In this document: positions 22,344 through 23,851 of the stretch, one piece after another
How the letters are laid out: each line of letters starts with the position of its first letter
Numbering within the stretch: position 1 is the first letter of the stretch
Assembly (NCBI GenBank): GCA_964540005.1
Contig: CAZILN010000333.1
Location: 1-23,851, forward strand
DNA length: 23,851 bases
DNA from: CAZILN01 sp964540005
Lineage (GTDB): Bacteria; Bacteroidota; Bacteroidia; Bacteroidales; SM23-62
Direction: 5' to 3'
Made by a program: the position numbers and the translations under genes
The notes under the pieces: model-generated
What the model was told of the DNA's origin: nothing
The model's database searches: none
Seen by the model: the letters and a program-made list of their open reading frames with translations, nothing else

Positions 22344-23267
22344 TTACTTAAGGGTGAAACTGCTGGAACCGATGTTGTATCCGTCGGAAAAAATGTTTAC
22401 CTGGTATGTTCCGGGAATCAACTGGCCGTCATTGGTCCAGAAAATACACAGATCCACATCAGTATTCTGATAATCCACCTCACGGCTGGCAGTTAAAATA
22501 ATTTGTTCTCCTTCAAATTCAAAGAAATTCATGCCTTCCGTCAGGATCACTTCATCAGGACGGGCAATTCTAATGTAGACTGTTTTTTCTTCGGCAGGGA
22601 TGACTGAATTTTCACGAAGGGTAAAACAGACCCTCAGTTTTTCTATTGATTTTATCTTGTCTTTCTCATTGTTGCGGCGGTTAAGACCGACAACGCTGAT
22701 ATCTTTGGCACTGAGGACCGAAGCCAGATTGACTATTTCTGTCAGCTCTTCCCTTTCTTTGGTAAGGGATTCGGTCTCTCTCTGAGCCTTTCTCAGCTCC
22801 TGTTTAACCTCTATGTTTTCTGATCTGAGTGCTATATTTGCCTGGTTAAGTGAATCAATCTGTACTACATAACTGCGAAGTACCTGGCGAATGGTTTCAA
22901 GTTCCTTCTCATAAAGGTTGATCTTATAACGGCTGTTAGCATTGATCTTCAGAAGTTGTTCGATCTTGCTCTGCTCGGCCATAAGCAACAGGTTGATGGT
23001 ATCATTCTCGGTTTTCAGTGAATCATATTGATGGTAAATGCTCATCAATTCATTTTCCAGGTTGCTCTTAATACGCTCGAGTTCTGCCTTATCTTCCTGG
23101 GATTCTTCGTATACCTGGTACAATTCACGGTTCTCATAGATCAGGTAGCCCATGACTACAGACAGGACAGCAATAAGAATTATTAAAAATACAGGCCTTT
23201 TCCTGCGTTTTTTTTCAGGCTTCCCGGGAGGCGTTACCGATATCTGATTTCCATTTTCCTGGTTCAT
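22344..23267 (-). CDS. Membrane-anchored coiled-coil protein of unknown function
   Basis: 307 residues, not recognised as a named family. There is a short polar N-terminus with a basic patch ('KKRRKR', 19-24), one membrane helix (about 26-44), a long predicted coiled coil (about 45-185, rich in E, K, Q and L heptads), then a Cys-containing, probably beta-rich C-terminal domain (about 195-307, with 'VYIRIARPDEVIL' and 'TYQVNIFSDGYNIGSSSFTLK'). The basic residues before the helix place the N-terminus in the cytoplasm and the coiled coil outside. The architecture resembles envelope or division scaffold proteins. Homologues in this phylum are sometimes labelled 'chromosome partitioning protein', which I would not trust. 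ATG start at 23267, 43 bases past the CDF transporter stop. Confidence 0.8.
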   Translation of the reverse strand: MNQENGNQISVTPPGKPEKKRRKRPVFLIILIAVLSVVMGYLIYENRELYQVYEESQEDKAELERIKSNLENELMSIYHQYDSLKTENDTINLLLMAEQSKIEQLLKINANSRYKINLYEKELETIRQVLRSYVVQIDSLNQANIALRSENIEVKQELRKAQRETESLTKEREELTEIVNLASVLSAKDISVVGLNRRNNEKDKIKSIEKLRVCFTLRENSVIPAEEKTVYIRIARPDEVILTEGMNFFEFEGEQIILTASREVDYQNTDVDLCIFWTNDGQLIPGTYQVNIFSDGYNIGSSSFTLK

Positions 23268-23310
23268 AACTAATTGATAGATTTAGGATTAAGGCAAAGA
23301 TACAATTATG

Positions 23311-23851
23311 TTATAAATCTGAACGGTTCACTCCATATTTTTTCTCATGGTGAAGGACCCCTGCAGGTTCTATGTGAATGCTGATATCAAAGATATGATC
23401 AATCTCGGATTTTAGTTTTTCCTCAATCCTGCAGGCAATATCATGTGACTGCCGGGTACTGAGATCTCCTTCAACCTGGAGATCAAGGGCAATCATTATT
23501 TCATTTCCTATCTTCCTAACCCTGAGCCTGTGCGGATTGGTAGCTCCCTCTACCTGTTCGATAAGGTCGAAGATCTTTTCATATAATGCAGGATCAGAAC
23601 ACCCGTCCATCAGATCCCTGTTTGTCTGCATAAAGATCTGGAAACCAACCCTGAGGATCCAAAAACTGACAGCCAGGGCAGTAATCGAATCAAGGACAGG
23701 CATTTTAAAAATAAATGTAAAAATCAGTCCGAGTAAAACAGCGACAGATATGATGACATCATTCTGCATGTTCTTTGCGTTGGCTTTCAGCATTTCGCTA
23801 CCGGAATCTTTTCCTTTTCTCAATTGATGAACGGAAAGGAACAACTTTCCG
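23311..23851 (-). CDS. Cation diffusion facilitator family transporter (partial, 5' end outside window)
   Basis: C-terminal part of a CDF metal exporter. The frame runs off the window edge: the codon at 23844 is TTG (Leu), preceded by Lys and Gly codons, so the true start lies outside. Visible are helix 5 ('ANAKNMQNDVIISVAVLLGL'), helix 6 ('LDSITALAVSFWILRVGFQIF') and the cytoplasmic ferredoxin-like domain ('RLRVRKIGNEIMIALDLQV', with 'QSHDIACRIEEKLKSE' and 'DISIHIEPAG'). The helix 5 metal motif reads N-x3-D where zinc transporters such as YiiP have H-x3-D. This suggests a harder metal such as Mn or Fe, but helix 2, which also decides specificity, is not in the window. Confidence 0.92.
   Translation of the reverse strand, partial: GKLFLSVHQLRKGKDSGSEMLKANAKNMQNDVIISVAVLLGLIFTFIFKMPVLDSITALAVSFWILRVGFQIFMQTNRDLMDGCSDPALYEKIFDLIEQVEGATNPHRLRVRKIGNEIMIALDLQVEGDLSTRQSHDIACRIEEKLKSEIDHIFDISIHIEPAGVLHHEKKYGVNRSDL

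Noticed and set aside
1..23851. CRISPR array, insertion sequence, prophage or integrative element
   Set aside because: No spaced direct repeats, transposase, integrase or phage structural genes were found in reading both strands.

Overview
This window reads as a chromosomal core-gene segment of a Bacteroidota bacterium, most likely Bacteroidales or Marinilabiliales-like. The grounds are gene content and order (dut, TPR lipoprotein, DUF4292 lipoprotein, degenerate M23/EnvC-like protein; then RsbW-like ATPase, ybeY, mnmG, uvrC), the general absence of Shine-Dalgarno sequences, moderate-to-low G+C, lipoproteins with loose lipoboxes, and at least one promoter-like TAnnTTTG box. I saw no rRNA or tRNA gene, CRISPR array, insertion sequence, integrase or phage gene. 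Both edge genes are cut by the window: a polyprenyl diphosphate synthase on the left and a cation diffusion facilitator on the right.

Layout. Positions 1-845 hold the 3' part of a long-chain polyprenyl synthase (+). From 847 to 13000 every gene is on the minus strand. In transcription order they are a Wzx-like flippase, dut, a TPR lipoprotein, a DUF4292 lipoprotein, an EnvC-like protein, an RsbW-like kinase, ybeY, mnmG, adenine deaminase and uvrC. The 107-bp gap between mnmG and the deaminase contains a perfect 16-bp parS palindrome (4359-4374), the clearest non-coding signal in the window; it suggests the origin-proximal part of the chromosome. From 13062 to 14778 lie a secreted cyclophilin and pheS (+). 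An OsmC protein (-) and a Crp/Fnr regulator (+) are divergent, with inverted repeats between them. Then comes a tight minus-strand unit nadA - MORN-repeat exported protein - ruvB (16094-19686). A 477-bp, very A+T-rich gap (about 21% G+C over 19741-20160) separates nadA from a divergent Rrf2/IscR-type regulator with a complete predicted [2Fe-2S] ligand set. After that come a VanZ-like membrane protein (-), hemW (+) with a perfect 10-bp inverted repeat in its leader, an unrecognised membrane-anchored coiled-coil protein (-) and the partial CDF transporter (-).

How the genes fit together. Most are housekeeping: isoprenoid chain synthesis, DNA repair (UvrC, RuvB, Dut), translation quality (YbeY, MnmG, PheS), NAD synthesis (NadA), haem trafficking (HemW) and cell-envelope assembly (flippase, two lipoproteins, EnvC-like amidase activator). 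The most interesting regulatory proposal is a predicted Fe-S-sensing Rrf2 protein facing the Fe-S enzyme NadA across a long A+T-rich regulatory region with an operator-like palindrome. I do not see a clearly new defence or mobile system. The hunt section therefore concentrates on cis-elements, ligand substitutions, start-codon use and odd gene pairings.
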